Source: a virus. Taken from it: 64,000 bases of DNA. Below are positions 1-8,744 of this stretch, piece after piece. The stretch is taken from positions 1-64,000 of the IMG/VR virus record IMGVR_UViG_3300036790_000218. One strand, 5' to 3'. The first letter of the stretch is position 1, and each line of letters opens with the position of its first letter. Below the pieces are notes generated by a model. That model saw only the letters and a list, made by a program, of their open reading frames with translations. It had not been told where the DNA came from and searched no databases. The position numbers and the translations under genes are program-made.

Positions 1-103
1 CCCGTCAGGGTTCCCCTTGGCCCACCTCCCCCTCCCTTGGCCGCCGGGCAGGGCGCCAAGGTCACGTTGTGTAGTTACCTTGCTTGGCTGGTCAAGCGCC
101 GGA

Positions 104-182
104 TTCGAACACGCACTCGTTCGTGACGGCGACCAAGTCGTTAGCGTGGCGAACGGTCGTGCAAATGCCCGGCGTGTTCGAA
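104..182. repeat. 11-bp inverted repeat downstream of terminase gene
   Basis: TTCGAACACGC at 104-114 is exactly complementary to GCGTGTTCGAA at 172-182, with 57 bases between. It lies just beyond the stop codon of the minus-strand terminase gene, so it could be a transcript end or a protein-binding site. No U-tract is visible. I saw no convincing gene in positions 1-198. Confidence 0.35.
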
Positions 183-198
183 CAGATTCGAAAACCGG

Positions 199-1791
199 TC
201 AGCCTGTCAGCATGCGGATCCTGGCCCGCCGCGGCTCGGGCAGCAGGAGGGCCTGGTGCACGGCGCCGGCGAACGCGTACCCGGCGTCGACGTGGCCTTT
301 CGGCGTCTCGTTCTCGCTCTCCTGGCCGTTCTTGCCCGCGGCGGAGTCCTTCTGCGGCGGGGCCTTGCGGGCGAAGCGCCATCCGTCGCCGGACTTCAGG
401 CGTGAGGCGCCGCCGAGGTGGGCGGCGAGGAGCGGGTCGTTGTTGTGCAGGATCATACGGCCCTTGACGAGGCTGGCCAGCCCCATGCACGCCTCGCAGA
501 CCTCGCCTCCGGTGATGTCGGCGTAGGCGGGACGGCCGGGGGCGGCGTCGGCGAGCTTGACGGGACGCGCGCCTTTGGGCGCGCGGAAGACGGGCGCGAG
601 CGACGCGGCCGGGCCGGACGGGAACCAGGCAATGACCGAGGGCTTCATGCGGGCGAGCATGGCGGGCAGCTCGAGCCTCGCCGCCGCGGCGGACGGCCAG
701 GAGGCGGCGATCTCGCCGCGGACCTTGCCTTCGGGGGTCTGGGCGGCCACGGCGAGGGTGGCGTGGCCGTCGTCGGGAGCGACGTCGAAGCACGCGGCGA
801 GCCGGTTGCGCAGGCTGTCCATGGTGACGGCCGGGTCGGCGCAGGCTGCCCATGCGGTCATGTCGATCGCGGAGTCCAGGTGGCGGACCCTTTGGCACAT
901 GACTTCCGCGCGGTAGATGTCCGGCGGGTCCGCCATGGCGGTGCGGATGGCCGAGGCGCTAATGCGGTAGCCGAGGGACGGGTTTGCCTGAGCGATTTGT
1001 GGCCAATCGTCTATATCACAGTAACTATCGCCCTCTTCGTCGTATTCACCGGACCATTCCAGGAGGCAAATTGTCGGATCTCTACCAGAAAGGGCCGAAT
1101 CACGAAGCTGATTAAGTACTACGGATTCATCGCTGCCGGCATTGGACATGGCCCATATCTGGCTGTTGGCCTTCGCCATGGTGGTCTTGGAGGTGGCGGC
1201 CCAGGATTTCCAGTCGTAGTGCTGCGCAAGTTCGTCGATGTTGACTTCGTCGTTGCTTCCACCGCGGCCGGCCTTGCGGTTGGGTGCCTTGATGGCGTAC
1301 CGGGACTTGTTGGCGAGCCAGAATTTCTCGTCGCCGTTGACGTTGCGGACATTCCCCCACTCCTCCTCGAGCGAGGGGCTCTCGTGGATGGTGTCCTGGC
1401 ACATCTGCCACTGGTCGCGGGCGAGCGAGAGGTCCTGGGCGATGCCCAGGACGTGGCACTTCGGCTGCATGAACATGCGCCAGAGCGTCACTGTCCGTTT
1501 TAGGGTACTTTTCCCGTTTTGCCTGGCCACTACGATGATCACGATGCGGAACCGGTAGTCGCCGCCGGGCAGCAACTCCAGCGCGTGGATCACCGCGAAG
1601 CGCTGCCAGGGCAGTAGCGGCTCGCCGATCATCTCGGCGAAGTCGGCCACGTCGTAGCCGTCGCTGGTCCTGCGGTTCAGGGGCCGCAGCGGCGGGGTGA
1701 AAAGGCGCGGCGTGGTCTTGCCGCGGATGTTACGGGGTGCGGCGCGAAGCGCGGGAGGCGCGGAGACGGTCGAGTTGGGTCGGGGCGGCAT
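199..1791 (-). CDS. Phage A terminase large subunit
   Basis: This 530-residue protein is the packaging ATPase-nuclease that pumps phage DNA into the prohead. The ATPase part shows a Walker A-like motif VVARQNGKS (residues 87-95) and a Walker B-like motif VNIDELAQH (183-191, with the Asp-Glu pair at 186-187). The nuclease part has candidate metal-binding aspartates at D336 (CFDVAPDD) and D502 (GHVDAGYAF). The length is normal for the family. It lies on the minus strand, opposite to the portal and the rest of the morphogenesis operon, which is unusual because terminase genes normally lead that operon. The ATG at 1791 overlaps the end of the next gene upstream by 62 bases. Assignment is from motifs and neighbours. 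Confidence 0.85.
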   Translation of the reverse strand: MPPRPNSTVSAPPALRAAPRNIRGKTTPRLFTPPLRPLNRRTSDGYDVADFAEMIGEPLLPWQRFAVIHALELLPGGDYRFRIVIIVVARQNGKSTLKRTVTLWRMFMQPKCHVLGIAQDLSLARDQWQMCQDTIHESPSLEEEWGNVRNVNGDEKFWLANKSRYAIKAPNRKAGRGGSNDEVNIDELAQHYDWKSWAATSKTTMAKANSQIWAMSNAGSDESVVLNQLRDSALSGRDPTICLLEWSGEYDEEGDSYCDIDDWPQIAQANPSLGYRISASAIRTAMADPPDIYRAEVMCQRVRHLDSAIDMTAWAACADPAVTMDSLRNRLAACFDVAPDDGHATLAVAAQTPEGKVRGEIAASWPSAAAARLELPAMLARMKPSVIAWFPSGPAASLAPVFRAPKGARPVKLADAAPGRPAYADITGGEVCEACMGLASLVKGRMILHNNDPLLAAHLGGASRLKSGDGWRFARKAPPQKDSAAGKNGQESENETPKGHVDAGYAFAGAVHQALLLPEPRRARIRMLTG

Positions 1792-2092
1792 CGGGCTGGC
1801 TGCCTCCTCCCGCCTTGGTGCCCTTGTCGATCTGGGCGCGCGATGCCGGGGTGGCGCCGAGCTGGACGAGGCAGTCCAGGAGGAGCGGGCCTATCCAGCG
1901 CAGCCCCCACGCCTGGTCATGGGCGCGCTCGCTGGTGCCGTCCTCGCGGTCAGGCAGGCCGTCGATGACCTGGGCGTAGCGCTGGGCAAGTCTGCGGGCG
2001 GCCGAGTCTTCCGAGCCCAGGCCGAGGGCGGCGAGGGTCTCCTGGACGGCGGGCCAGAGCAGTTCGCTGGCGTCCCGCAGCGGTGCGGTCAC
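1730..2092 (-). CDS. Possible terminase small subunit or companion protein (phage A)
   Basis: This 120-residue protein is encoded just upstream of the large terminase and overlaps its start. The N-terminal two thirds looks helical (residues 1-60, with repeated Leu/Ala); the C-terminus is basic and rich in Arg. Position and size fit a terminase small subunit, which would bind the packaging site and deliver DNA to the large subunit. No helix-turn-helix is obvious, so the role is inferred mainly from position. It follows the ribbon-helix-helix-like gene at 2095-2274 after two bases, so the three minus-strand genes probably form one operon. Confidence 0.45.
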   Translation of the reverse strand: MTAPLRDASELLWPAVQETLAALGLGSEDSAARRLAQRYAQVIDGLPDREDGTSERAHDQAWGLRWIGPLLLDCLVQLGATPASRAQIDKGTKAGGGSQPDAAPTQLDRLRASRASRRTP

Positions 2093-2094
2093 CG

Positions 2095-2274
2095 TTACCC
2101 GGCCAGCAGTCGCGGCTGCCCGGCGTGGCCCTCTTCCTCGTCAAGCCCGCGCTCGATGAGGATGGCCGCGGCGGTGGCGGGCTTCCAGTGCTTGCGGGCG
2201 GCGAGACGGGCCAGGCGCTCGGCCATGGCGGGCGTGAGGTTCACGGTCAGTTTCTGGCTGCGGAGAGCGTCCAC
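2095..2274 (-). CDS. Small ribbon-helix-helix-like protein
   Basis: This is a 59-residue protein starting at GTG 2274, preceded on the minus strand by GAGGGG as ribosome binding site. A short beta-like segment (QKLTVNLTP) is followed by two helices (MAERLARLAARKHW and TAAAILIERGL), the layout of ribbon-helix-helix DNA-binding proteins of the MetJ/Arc superfamily. It is the first gene of the minus-strand terminase operon and faces the divergent control region, so it may regulate one or both operons. It could also be the DNA-recognition part of the packaging apparatus. The family call rests on pattern alone. Confidence 0.5.
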   Translation of the reverse strand: MDALRSQKLTVNLTPAMAERLARLAARKHWKPATAAAILIERGLDEEEGHAGQPRLLAG

Positions 2275-2484
2275 GGGCAGCGGTTCCCCTCTATGAACGG
2301 GTCAGACCCTTTCAGAACGGTTTAAGGTTCCCTTCCGGCACCGTTCCGTGCGTGTTAGGGATGACCGTAAACCCATTATGCTGCGTCGCAGGAGAGCCGC
2401 CACTTTCGCCTGTTAGTACTTGGCGGTTCTCTCAGGCGCGGTGGCGGCTCGGTTCTCTTGCGAGAGGCGCCGCTCTTGACCACG
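2275..2484. promoter_or_regulatory. Divergent control region between terminase and structural operons
   Basis: This 210-base gap separates the minus-strand terminase operon from the plus-strand head and tail operon and must hold the start signals of both. A near-perfect inverted repeat has arms at 2392-2402 (GAGAGCCGCCA) and 2421-2431 (TGGCGGTTCTC). It could be an operator or a leader hairpin. A related GC-rich repeat follows at about 2433-2475. I could not identify convincing -35/-10 pairs. Confidence 0.45.
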
Positions 2485-2718
2485 ATGACCCTCCCGGGCC
2501 AGCCTCGGTCGCTGCTGGGCAAGGTCATCGACGCATGCGGCCGGCGGCCGAAGGTGCGCAGGCGCGTCGCCGCCATCGCGAACGCGGTCCGGGAGCACGT
2601 CACGACGGTCGCCGCGTTCGCCGCCTGTGACTACGGGGTGTTCCAGCTGAACCACGCGGCGGCGTGGATCGTCGCGGCCCCGCTGCTGATCGTCGCGGAG
2701 TGGAAGGTGCGGGACTAG
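2485..2718 (+). CDS. Small putative membrane protein
   Basis: This 77-residue protein (ATG 2485; a TTG at 2458 is an alternative start) has a basic N-terminal half and a hydrophobic stretch of about 20 residues near the end (AAAWIVAAPLLIVAEW). It is the first gene of the phage A structural operon and ends two bases before the portal start. A single membrane segment is likely. I do not recognise the family. Confidence 0.5.
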   Translation: MTLPGQPRSLLGKVIDACGRRPKVRRRVAAIANAVREHVTTVAAFAACDYGVFQLNHAAAWIVAAPLLIVAEWKVRD

Positions 2719-2720
2719 CC

Positions 2721-4160
2721 GTGCCGTCGCTGCTGGGGAAGGCGCTCGCGGCCACGGCGCCGGCCCGTCCCCCGGTGCCCATGGGCGAGTCCGGGATCTG
2801 GCAGATCCCGCGCGGCTCCTCGTCAAGAGGCAGCGCCGACGAGGCGTACCTGCGGGCCTACGGGCGGAACGGGACCACGTTCTCCAACGGCGGCCTGCTG
2901 GCCAGCGCGACGGCCGGGCCGGAGTGGAAGCTGTTCCGCAAGCAGAAGCGCGACGGCCGGCAGCGGTACTCGACCTCCGACGTCGGCTCCGACCAGCGCA
3001 CGGAAGTCCTCCAGCACCCGGCGCTGAGCCTGCTGTGCAGCCCCAACCGGTACTGGTCCCGGTTCCGGCTGTTCGAGATCAGCCAGCTGTACCAGGACCT
3101 GACCGGCAAGGCGCACTGGGTGCTGACCAAGGCCGCGGGGATGCCGACCGGGATCTGGCCGGTGCGCCCGGACCGGATGCAGCCGGTCCCCGACCGCGAC
3201 AAGTACCTGCTGGGGTGGCTGTACACCTCACCCGGCGGCGGGGAGCAGGTCGGGCTGGACCCGGACGAGGTGATCTACAACCCGCTCCCGGATCCCCTCG
3301 ACAGCTACGGCGGGACCGGGCCGATTCAGTCGGTACTGACCGAGATCGACGCCGTCGACTACGCCGCCCAGTACAACCGGAACTTCTTCTCCAACTCCGC
3401 GCGCCCGGACGGTGTCCTTTCGGTGGACCACCGGGTCAGCGACGAGGAATGGGACGAGCTGACCGACCGGTGGCGCGAGGCGCACCGGGGCGTGGCCCGG
3501 GCGCACCGGGTCGCGGTGCTCGAAGGCGTGACCTGGGTGCCGACGTCGACCGCGCCGAAGGACATGGATTTCCCGGTGCTCATGAGCACGGGCGGGGACC
3601 GGATCCGCGAGGCCCTCGGCATGCACAAGATCATGACCGGGCTCGTCGACGACGTGAACCGCGCGAATGCGCAGACCGGGGAAGAGATTTTCGCCGCGTG
3701 GAAAGTCGCGCCGCGGCTGCGCCGGTGGAAAGACGTGATCAATTTCCATTACCTGCCGCAGTTCGGCGAAGTGGGAAAGGACGTCGAATTCGACTTCCTC
3801 TACCCGATGCCTGTTAACCGCGAGCAGGACAACCTGGAACTGGCCGCGAAAGCGAATGCGGTGCTGGCGCTGGTGACGGCGGGTTACGACCAGGCCGACG
3901 TCCTGCAGGTGGTCGGCCTGCCGTCGATGAAGGCGGTCCTGACCCTGTCCAGCCAGCCCGCCCTGCCGCCCCGGTGGACCGCGCCGACGGCCGTCCCCGC
4001 CGCTCCTGGTGCCCCCGCTGCGGGCGAGCCCGCGCAGGCCGCCGTCGCCGAGGCGCTGGCCACGCTGCGCGCGTCGGCCGGGTGGGACTCCAAGGCGTGG
4101 GACCGGCTCGAGGAAATGCGGCAGACGGCCGCGTGGAACTCGCTGGCGGGTGCCCGGTGA
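2721..4160 (+). CDS. Phage A portal protein (HK97 type)
   Basis: This 479-residue protein would form the twelve-subunit ring through which DNA enters and leaves the capsid and on which head assembly nucleates. It shows the usual HK97-family course: a helical N-terminus, a central beta-rich wing with GKAHWVLTKAAGMPTGIWPV, then the clip and stem segment around YNRNFFSNSARPDGVLS and the conserved tail containing GLVDDVNRANAQTGEEIFAA. GTG 2721 was chosen because it follows the previous stop directly. The C-terminal 90 residues are Ala/Pro-rich and probably disordered. The ClpP-like protease and capsid genes follow, which supports the call. Confidence 0.9.
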   Translation: MPSLLGKALAATAPARPPVPMGESGIWQIPRGSSSRGSADEAYLRAYGRNGTTFSNGGLLASATAGPEWKLFRKQKRDGRQRYSTSDVGSDQRTEVLQHPALSLLCSPNRYWSRFRLFEISQLYQDLTGKAHWVLTKAAGMPTGIWPVRPDRMQPVPDRDKYLLGWLYTSPGGGEQVGLDPDEVIYNPLPDPLDSYGGTGPIQSVLTEIDAVDYAAQYNRNFFSNSARPDGVLSVDHRVSDEEWDELTDRWREAHRGVARAHRVAVLEGVTWVPTSTAPKDMDFPVLMSTGGDRIREALGMHKIMTGLVDDVNRANAQTGEEIFAAWKVAPRLRRWKDVINFHYLPQFGEVGKDVEFDFLYPMPVNREQDNLELAAKANAVLALVTAGYDQADVLQVVGLPSMKAVLTLSSQPALPPRWTAPTAVPAAPGAPAAGEPAQAAVAEALATLRASAGWDSKAWDRLEEMRQTAAWNSLAGAR

Positions 4161-4294
4161 AAAGCGAGCGGCAGCCCGAGGCCCCGCGCAAGCCGCGCAA
4201 GGGGCGAGATCCGGTACCGCAGGCGCGGGTCACCGTAGCGCGCGCGCGGGCGCTCGGCCGCGTCGTGGTCGTGAGCGGGAGGACCGTGCGATGA
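4157..4294 (+). CDS. Small basic protein between portal and protease
   Basis: This is a 45-residue, Arg/Lys/Pro-rich protein starting at a GTG that overlaps the portal stop (GTGA) and ending inside the ATGA that starts the protease gene. The perfect overlap at both ends suggests real, translationally coupled expression. I see no domain. It could be a nucleic-acid-binding or scaffold-associated peptide. Confidence 0.4.
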   Translation: MKSERQPEAPRKPRKGRDPVPQARVTVARARALGRVVVVSGRTVR

Positions 4295-5877
4295 CAAACC
4301 CGTGCCCGATGAGGTGCCAGATCCGGGCCGAGGCCGGCGTGACCCGCGTTGACGTTTACGACGACATCGGCGAGGGCTGGTTCAGCGAGGGCCTGACCGC
4401 CAAGGCGTTCGCCGCGCAGCTCGCCGGGGTCAAAGGCCCCGTAGATGTACATATCAACTCGGTTGGGGGGGACGTCGGCGAGGGAATTGCCATAGGCAAC
4501 ACCATCCGCGCCTACAAGGGTTTCAAGCGGACCGTCGTTGATGGCATGGCCGCCTCGATCGCGTCGGTGATCGCCCAGGCGGGCGATGAGCGCATCGTGG
4601 AACCGGGCTCAATGACCTTCGTTCACGACGCGTGGGGCGGCTGTATTGGCCCCGCAGCCGACCACCAGAAGACGGCCGCGGACCTGAACAAGCACAGCGA
4701 CAACCTGGCCGAGATCTACGCCGCCCGTGCCGGGGGGACTCAGCAGCACTGGCGCGACGTCATGCTCGCTGAGACCTGGTTCAACGCTGACGAGGCGGTC
4801 GCTGCGGGCCTGGCCGACCGGAAGGGAACGGGGCAGGCGGCCCTCCCTGAGGGCATGGACCTGGCGGCGTTCACGACGCTGCCTGGCCGGATCGCCGCGG
4901 CCTTGCGCGCCCTGCCCGTCGCGGCGCTCCCGCAGCCGCAGGACGCCGCCCGCCACGACCCGATGACGGGCACCCACAGCCACCCGCACCCCGCGTACGG
5001 CTCGCAGGGCGGCGATGCGCTCCATAGCCACGAGCACTCCCACGACGGGGACGCCAGCCACTCCCACGACCACGGCGGCACCGAGGACCACGGGACGCGC
5101 CCGGCAGCCGGCCAGCAGTCGTGCGCGGACATGGGCCACCAGTGCTGCAAGGACGCCGGGACCATGGCCGGGGCGCTGACCGCAGGCCAGGCGCGGGCGA
5201 TCTTCGGTGAGTTCCTTGACAGGCTGCCCGCCGCGGCCGCCGGGCCCGGCTCGCACGGCCACGCCGGGGACTGCTGGGACCCGGACGGCGACGGCGACTG
5301 TGACCTCACCGCCGAGGGCGACACCGACCACGACTACTGGTCGCAGGACGGCACGCAGCTCAAGTCCGTGCCCGGCAAGCCGATGGGCGACACGCTGCGC
5401 GAGGCGGTGCTGGCCGTCCTCGTCGCCGAGGGCCTGCTGCCCGGACCGGACGGTTACCTGCGCCCGGCCAATGCCGACGTGGACAACTCCGACTGGGACG
5501 CGAGCAAGGCGTGGCACAACGGCGCCGCCAGCGACGACCCGGCCGCGTTCTACGCCGGGATCTGCGCCGGGAAGAAGTCCGGCGACAAGGCCACCCAGGC
5601 GGCGTGGGCGCTGCCGTACAAGTACACGCCGTCGAGCCCGCCGAACGCGGCGGGGGTGAAGAACGCGCTGTCCCGGCTGCCGCAGACCGAGGGCCTGACC
5701 AACGCTGACGAGGCCAAGGCAAAGCTGCAGGGCCTGATGAAGAAGATCAACCCGGACTACGAGCCGGAAGACAGCGCGGGCGACGGCCCGCACGACACCG
5801 CCGAGGACGACTTCCCCGGGTTCGACCCGGAGAAGGTCAGGACAGCACTCCAGGCTCTGAAAGGGGCAATCGCATGA
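4291..5877 (+). CDS. Phage A prohead protease, ClpP/S49-like, with His-rich insert
   Basis: This 528-residue protein should process the scaffold part of the capsid protein during maturation. The N-terminal 200 residues have a ClpP/crotonase-type serine protease layout: DVHINSVGGDVGEG (residues 52-65), the nucleophile motif GMAAS with Ser89, and FVHDAWGG with His112. Residues 222-267 are extremely rich in His with Asp and Ser, and a Cys-containing stretch (CADMGHQCCKD) follows, so metal binding is possible. The C-terminal 150 residues form a separate helical domain that may act as a scaffold or be released. The gene overlaps its neighbours by ATGA junctions and lies directly before the major capsid gene. 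Confidence 0.85.
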   Translation: MTNPCPMRCQIRAEAGVTRVDVYDDIGEGWFSEGLTAKAFAAQLAGVKGPVDVHINSVGGDVGEGIAIGNTIRAYKGFKRTVVDGMAASIASVIAQAGDERIVEPGSMTFVHDAWGGCIGPAADHQKTAADLNKHSDNLAEIYAARAGGTQQHWRDVMLAETWFNADEAVAAGLADRKGTGQAALPEGMDLAAFTTLPGRIAAALRALPVAALPQPQDAARHDPMTGTHSHPHPAYGSQGGDALHSHEHSHDGDASHSHDHGGTEDHGTRPAAGQQSCADMGHQCCKDAGTMAGALTAGQARAIFGEFLDRLPAAAAGPGSHGHAGDCWDPDGDGDCDLTAEGDTDHDYWSQDGTQLKSVPGKPMGDTLREAVLAVLVAEGLLPGPDGYLRPANADVDNSDWDASKAWHNGAASDDPAAFYAGICAGKKSGDKATQAAWALPYKYTPSSPPNAAGVKNALSRLPQTEGLTNADEAKAKLQGLMKKINPDYEPEDSAGDGPHDTAEDDFPGFDPEKVRTALQALKGAIA

Positions 5878-7379
5878 AGGGGCAGGTTGAGATCCCCCAG
5901 ACCTCTGAGGGGCTGGAGGAACTGCTGCACGACGAGGGCCGGATGAAGGACGTCTGGAAGAACGGCCAGTTCGCCGAGCTGACGTCCAGTTACATCGCCA
6001 AGGCGATGGCCGACCAGCGCCAGGAGCTGGCCGTCCAGATGCGCGAGCAGATGGAACTCGGCAAGCAGCAGATCCTGCAGGAGTGGGAGGCGCAGGGCAT
6101 CACCCCGCGCAACGGGTTCCGGCCCGGCGGGGCACCGGTTAGCAAGCGGGACGCGCGGCGTAACAAAGCTGTCGCCCGCTCCCGCCTGGCCAGCGCGGAA
6201 ATGCAGGCCGAACTGCAGGGCGCGTTCAACCCGGACGCCATGGGCGCCGCCTTCGACGACAAGCCGTACGCCCAGAGCATGCGGGCCTTCATGCACACCA
6301 TGTGGAAGAAGGGCGCGCTGGCGAAGGAGGCGGGCGACACCGAGGGTGTGGCGCTCGTCGAGGGCTACAAGCAGGAGTTGTTCAACGCCCTGCGGCGCCC
6401 GCAGAACGCCGCCATGTCGGAACGCCTCCCGGCGGAGGGCGGGTTCCTCGTGCCCGAGGTTCTCCGCAGCGAGATCCTCATGCTGGCACTGGAGCAGTCG
6501 GTGGTCCGGCCCCGCGCGCAGGTCATCCCGATGGACTCGCTGCGGGTGCCGCTGCCGATAGTGGACGACACCAGTCACACGTCGAACGTGTACGGCGGCG
6601 TGGCGGCGTACTGGACTGCTGAGGGCGCGGCGCTCGCGGCCACCGCGCCGAAGTGGGGCCGGATTGACCTGGAGGCCCGTAAACTTACCGCCTTCACGAC
6701 AATTCCGAATGAACTCCTCCAGGACTCCGTTACGCCATTGGATGCCTGGTTCAACATCTTCTTCCCGAAAGCCATGGCCTATTTCGAGGACGTGGCCTTT
6801 ATAAGCGGCAGCGGGGTTGGGGAACCCCAGGGCTATCTGAACGCCCCGGCCGCGGTGAAGCTGAACAGCGCGACGCAGAACGTGATCGCCTTCTCCGACA
6901 TCGCGTCCATGTTCTGCCGCATGTGGCCGCCGTCGCTGCGCAATGCGGTGTGGCTGGCCTCGCCGGACGCCTTCGCGCAGATCCTGCAGTTGTCCCTGTC
7001 GTCGAACGTTGCCCCGCCGCTGATGCTGCAGTCCTACCAGGCGATCGGTGCCCCGGCCGGCGGCAACGGCGACGGCGTCAACTACATGCTGATGGGCCGG
7101 CCGCTGATCGTGAGCGAGAAGATCCCGTCGAGCCTGAGCGGCAACACGACCACCTCCGGTGCGCTGTCCTTCGTGGATTTCGACCAGTTCCTCATCGGCG
7201 ACCGCCAGTCCATGCAGATCGCCACCAGCGAGGAATACCTGTTCGCGAACGACCTGGTCGCCTACCGGGTGATCCTCCGCGAAGACGGGCGAATCTGGCA
7301 GCAGTCGGCGCTGACTCCGCAGAACGGGAGCACCCAGACGCTCTCGCCCGTCGTCCTGCTCGACACCCCGCACGCCTGA
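5874..7379 (+). CDS. Phage A major capsid protein 1 (HK97 fold)
   Basis: This 501-residue protein has an N-terminal region of about 180 charged, helical residues (coiled-coil-like around 40-75) that fits a scaffolding delta domain. It is followed by an HK97-type capsid core that begins around MSERLPAEGGFLVP (181-194). Core landmarks include a long P-loop/E-loop segment, LEARKLTAFTTIPNELL and GSGVGEPQGYLNAP. The upstream protease probably removes the delta domain. A second, shorter protein at 8997-10091 has the same core landmarks, so this phage carries two capsid-like paralogues. Confidence 0.88.
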   Translation: MKGQVEIPQTSEGLEELLHDEGRMKDVWKNGQFAELTSSYIAKAMADQRQELAVQMREQMELGKQQILQEWEAQGITPRNGFRPGGAPVSKRDARRNKAVARSRLASAEMQAELQGAFNPDAMGAAFDDKPYAQSMRAFMHTMWKKGALAKEAGDTEGVALVEGYKQELFNALRRPQNAAMSERLPAEGGFLVPEVLRSEILMLALEQSVVRPRAQVIPMDSLRVPLPIVDDTSHTSNVYGGVAAYWTAEGAALAATAPKWGRIDLEARKLTAFTTIPNELLQDSVTPLDAWFNIFFPKAMAYFEDVAFISGSGVGEPQGYLNAPAAVKLNSATQNVIAFSDIASMFCRMWPPSLRNAVWLASPDAFAQILQLSLSSNVAPPLMLQSYQAIGAPAGGNGDGVNYMLMGRPLIVSEKIPSSLSGNTTTSGALSFVDFDQFLIGDRQSMQIATSEEYLFANDLVAYRVILREDGRIWQQSALTPQNGSTQTLSPVVLLDTPHA

Positions 7380-7415
7380 GAAGAGGCGGCCCGCCGCCAG
7401 AAAGAGAGTTCGCAA

Positions 7416-7841
7416 ATGGGCATGCTGCCTGTTGGGCTCGCTGTCGGCTACCCGGTGCCCATCGCGGCCGGGAAGCTCATCAGCCTCAAGGATGCCGCCG
7501 GCATCCTGTTCGTCGTCACCGGCAACGACACTTTCACCCTCAAGTCCGCGGCCACCTACAATGGCTCGCCGACCGCGCTACCCACGATCACCGAGTACTG
7601 GACCAGTACCGCCACGGACGGCTCGGTAGCCCTGACGGCCAACACGCAGGCCGCGGCGAGCACCGTGGTCATCGCGTCGGGCATGGCCCTGTTCTACGTC
7701 GATGCCGCGGACCTGCCAGCGCTGGCCGAGTACGTCGAGGTCACCGTGGCGGCGTCGGGCCTGGTGCAGGCGTACCCGGTTGGCCTCCTGGTGGGCCGCG
7801 ACCCGGCGAACCTGCGCGTCGTCTCCGGTTCGAGTTCGTAA
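7416..7841 (+). CDS. Head-region protein, possible capsid decoration protein
   Basis: This 141-residue protein follows the major capsid gene and has a good ribosome binding site (AGAAAGAGAG) before ATG 7416. It is small, rich in Gly, Ala, Thr and Val, with alternating hydrophobic stretches typical of a beta-rich fold, and has no cysteine or membrane segment. Decoration or cement proteins commonly occupy this position, which is the basis of the suggestion. I recognise no specific family. Confidence 0.5.
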   Translation: MGMLPVGLAVGYPVPIAAGKLISLKDAAGILFVVTGNDTFTLKSAATYNGSPTALPTITEYWTSTATDGSVALTANTQAAASTVVIASGMALFYVDAADLPALAEYVEVTVAASGLVQAYPVGLLVGRDPANLRVVSGSSS

Positions 7842-7853
7842 GGCCCTGGGCTG

Positions 7854-8282
7854 ATGAGCAGCGACCTGAAGATCAGCAAGGCCGCCGGGGCGACCGGTGG
7901 CGCGGGCGAGACCACCGAGCAGTCCACGACGTTCCTGCGCAAGGACGGCGTGTACATCAACCCGTTCTCGGTCCCTGCGCCGCTGCTGGCCGGCACGAGC
8001 ACGGCCGCGTCGGCACCGGTCCTGACGCCGACGTTCGCCAGCGGCACCGCTTCGCAGCTGAGCGACACCACGCGCGACTACATGGTGTACCTCAACGTCA
8101 CCACGTCGGGCACGGCGACGAGCGTCACGATCGGGCCCACCTCGGCTGGCAACACGGTGAGCATCATGGCCAGCGCTGCGGCGACCGCAGGCCAGGTCAT
8201 CGCCTTCCGGCTGCCCGCCGGCTGGTACGTCAAGTGGACCGGCACGACAACCGTTCTCGCGCAGGCCGCGATCGGCTGCTGA
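7854..8282 (+). CDS. Beta-rich head-region protein
   Basis: This 142-residue protein starts with a Gly/Ala/Thr-rich arm of about 30 residues, followed by a beta-rich domain ending in FRLPAGWYVKWTGTTTVLAQ. That ending resembles small virion surface or decoration proteins of actinophages. It lies between the two capsid paralogues. The function is inferred from composition and place only. Confidence 0.45.
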   Translation: MSSDLKISKAAGATGGAGETTEQSTTFLRKDGVYINPFSVPAPLLAGTSTAASAPVLTPTFASGTASQLSDTTRDYMVYLNVTTSGTATSVTIGPTSAGNTVSIMASAAATAGQVIAFRLPAGWYVKWTGTTTVLAQAAIGC

Positions 8283-8285
8283 GGC

Positions 8286-8744
8286 ATGGCGGGGCGGTGG
8301 AGGTGCGCGCAGTGCAGGTGCCTGTACGCCCCGGGGGCGCCCTGCTGCCCTGACTGCCGGTCCGCGGAGCACGAGGAGGAGGACGAGATGCCGAAGATCG
8401 ACAGGTTCGGCGTGGCCACCATCGGCTCCGTCACGACCGGGCACGCCTCGGCGATCCTGCCGGACGGCGGGGCCGTGCCGCCCGCCATTCCCCCGGCTGA
8501 GGTGAAGCCAGCGGCCGGGACGGAGGCGCAGGCCGGGGAGAAGGAGGCCGCGGCCCCGGAGGTCGTGACCGTGGCCGAGCAGAAGGCGGCCGGGGTGCCA
8601 CCGGAGGAGACGGTCACGGTCGCCGCCCAGAAGGCGGGCACCCCGCCTCCGCTGCCGCCCCCGGCGGACCCGGCCGCGCCGCCGGCGAAGGCCGCCGCCA
8701 CTCCTGCGCCCGCGACTCCGCCGAAGAAGGCGGCAGATGGCTAG
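8286..8744 (+). CDS. Zinc-ribbon protein with Ala/Pro-rich tail
   Basis: This 152-residue protein begins with a compact zinc-ribbon, CAQC (residues 8-11) and CCPDC, followed by an acidic stretch and then about 90 residues of Ala, Pro, Val and Glu that are likely disordered. An internal ATG at 8388 preceded by GAGGAGGACGAG could give a shorter product without the ribbon. Proteins with this ribbon followed by a disordered tail recur beside capsid genes in actinophages. The role is unknown. Confidence 0.55.
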   Translation: MAGRWRCAQCRCLYAPGAPCCPDCRSAEHEEEDEMPKIDRFGVATIGSVTTGHASAILPDGGAVPPAIPPAEVKPAAGTEAQAGEKEAAAPEVVTVAEQKAAGVPPEETVTVAAQKAGTPPPLPPPADPAAPPAKAAATPAPATPPKKAADG

